6,399 nucleotides of DNA from Desulfocapsaceae bacterium (GTDB taxonomy: Bacteria; Desulfobacterota; Desulfobulbia; Desulfobulbales; Desulfocapsaceae): assembly GCA_029934775.1 (NCBI GenBank), contig JAOZLO010000170.1, forward strand, positions 1-6,399, read 5' to 3'. Position numbers and translations under genes: made by a program. Below are positions 5,792-6,399 of this stretch, piece after piece; positions within the stretch are counted from its first letter, which is position 1; the number at the start of each line of letters is the position of its first letter. Below the pieces are notes generated by a model that was not told the DNA's origin, ran no database searches, and saw only the letters and a list, made by a program, of their open reading frames with translations.

Positions 5792-6034
5792 CTACATCGA
5801 AGACAAATCAATCTTTATTGTCATGCCATGATCTTGCATCACCTTGTCCACCACCTGGCGGACATCGGCAAGACATCAGCGACCTTTAGGGTTTTTGGTT
5901 TGACACTGGCACCCATCGGCCTTTTTTTCTGCTATAATTTTTCCCATAATCAATGATTTTCCATGATCTATGATATCCTGTTCAATATCTGCCGCTGTAT
6001 GACTGAAACAATAACAAACATATCCATTGCTCAT
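5792..6034 (-). CDS. Candidate selenoprotein: small [2Fe-2S] CopZ-N/BFD-like metallochaperone in the mer operon
   Basis: The frame from ATG 6034 (AGGA upstream; start overlaps the merR stop as ATGA) meets TGA at 5876-5878 after 52 codons. It then stays open for 27 codons to TAG at 5792-5794. Residues include VCYCFSHT (6-13), GCQCQTKNPKGR (41-52), position 53 = TGA, then CLADVRQVV. From memory, relatives in the CopZ N-terminal/BFD-like [2Fe-2S] family read CYCFGHT..., CACEVKNPSGRCCLGDV, so TGA falls exactly on the first Cys of the CC pair. A SECIS-like hairpin follows. I therefore predict Sec53-Cys54, an 80-residue protein. The likely role is [2Fe-2S] binding and handling of Hg or electrons near MerT. 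Other genes here use TGA as an ordinary stop (merR, merA), so recoding is local. The alternative is a nonsense-mutated or truncated 52-residue protein. Family confidence is good; Sec insertion rests on sequence alone. Confidence 0.8.
5832..5873 (-). promoter_or_regulatory. Putative bacterial SECIS element
   Basis: On the minus strand an 8-bp stem UGUCCGCC (5864-5857) pairs with GGUGGACA (5852-5845), with one G-U pair, around the tetraloop AGGU (5856-5853). An outer stem UCUUGC (5873-5868) / GCAAGA (5837-5832) extends it. The apical loop begins 19 nt after the UGA; E. coli fdhF has its loop AGGUCU about 17 nt after its UGA. A loop with an early G, 16-37 nt from UGA, is the usual bacterial SECIS pattern. 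The hairpin lies wholly inside coding sequence, as bacterial SECIS elements do. Confidence 0.7.
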
Positions 6035-6399
6035 CTTATCCTCTCCCCCTTCATCACATTTAATATTGGACATTCTTCTGTTGATTTTTCCATAGAACAC
6101 GATTGAATAAGGTTGTCCAAAATATCCCTTATCCTTTCAAGTTCTTCAATTCTACTGTTTACATCTATGAGTTTGCTTTCAGCTCGCCTCTGGAAATCGA
6201 CACAACTGGTGCCGGCAGTTTTTTGGAGCATCAGCAATTCGCCGATTTCCTTAAGCGTGAATCCTAATTTTTTCGCTTGTTTTATGAATCTAATGCGAAC
6301 TACGGTTTTTTCAGGGTATTTCCGATACCCACCACCACTTCGTGGAGGTTGTTCGATGAGTCCGAGGCGTTCATAAAACCGTACAGTTTCAACGCCTAC
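6031..6399 (-). CDS. merR: Mercury-responsive regulator MerR (N-terminus beyond the window)
   Basis: A MerR-type activator that remodels the mer promoter when Hg(II) binds. 122 residues are visible, open to the window edge; about 16 N-terminal residues, including the first part of the DNA-binding wing-helix domain, are missing. Visible are VETVRFYERLGLIEQPPRSG, GGYRKYPE and GFTLKEIGELL of the DNA-binding domain, then a long dimerisation helix. The three Hg ligands C66, C101 and C110 are spaced 35 and 9 residues apart, exactly as C82, C117 and C126 of Tn501 MerR, in TSCVDF, QSCS and ECPIL. That spacing makes Hg, not Cu or Zn, the effector. The stop overlaps the next start as ATGA, so merR is the first gene of a co-directional operon instead of being divergent. 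Its promoter and operator must lie to the right of the window. Confidence 0.93.
   Translation of the reverse strand, partial: VGVETVRFYERLGLIEQPPRSGGGYRKYPEKTVVRIRFIKQAKKLGFTLKEIGELLMLQKTAGTSCVDFQRRAESKLIDVNSRIEELERIRDILDNLIQSCSMEKSTEECPILNVMKGERIR

Noticed and set aside
5876..5878. Reassigned genetic code (TGA as Trp or Gly) as explanation for the in-frame TGA
   Set aside because: merR, merP and merA end naturally at TGA at the expected family length, so TGA is a normal stop here.
5876..6100. A 74-residue minus-strand frame starting at 6100 and ending at the TGA at 5876, as an ordinary gene
   Set aside because: The upstream start overlaps merR by about 70 nt without a good ribosome site; ATG 6034 has AGGA and an ATGA overlap with the merR stop. 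The TGA end cuts a conserved Cys motif that continues in frame.
6031..6237. A 68-residue MerR-like protein starting at Met 6237
   Set aside because: The frame is open upstream to the window edge and encodes the expected MerR DNA-binding domain; the Met at 6237 is internal.

Overview
The window looks like a Gram-negative, strictly anaerobic bacterium, most likely a member of Desulfobacterota (sulfate- or metal-reducing 'deltaproteobacteria'). This is an inference from three things: an oxygen-independent benzimidazole gene of the BzaF type next to cobT, a periplasmic MerP (so an outer membrane), and a probable selenocysteine codon. No marker gene for taxonomy is present. Apart from a transposase remnant at the left edge (+ strand), every real gene lies on the minus strand and is read from right to left.

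Right half (about 6399 to 3365): a mercury-resistance operon in the order merR (N-terminus cut by the window edge), a small [2Fe-2S] CopZ-N/BFD-like protein, merT, merP, merF, merA. MerR senses Hg(II). MerP binds Hg(II) in the periplasm, MerT and MerF carry it across the inner membrane, and MerA reduces it to Hg(0) with NADPH. The genes are tightly packed, with an ATGA overlap after merR and gaps of 29, 16, 64 and 14 nt.

The most notable feature is the small gene between merR and merT. A plain reading stops at a TGA (5876-5878) after 52 codons. The same frame then continues for 27 more codons to a TAG at 5792-5794, and the continuation restores the end of the family's conserved motif, with TGA exactly where relatives have the first Cys of a Cys-Cys pair. 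Directly after the TGA lies a hairpin with an AGGU apical loop, 19 nt downstream, as expected for a bacterial SECIS. I therefore annotate it as an 80-residue selenoprotein candidate with a Sec-Cys pair inside a mercury operon.

Left-centre (3253 to 597): a cobamide lower-ligand operon. A cobalamin riboswitch (3062-3200) is followed by an intrinsic terminator (2989-3035), so high cobalamin should stop transcription. Behind it are a ThiC paralogue best read as bzaF (5-hydroxybenzimidazole synthase) and cobT (lower-ligand phosphoribosyltransferase), 3 nt apart. Together they would make and activate the lower ligand of a 5-hydroxybenzimidazolyl cobamide. A probable terminator follows cobT.

Left edge (1 to 596): the last 63 codons of a transposase, probably IS1634/IS4-like, with a likely terminator, then about 340 nt with no credible gene but with a strong 62-nt imperfect palindrome (421-482) of unknown role.
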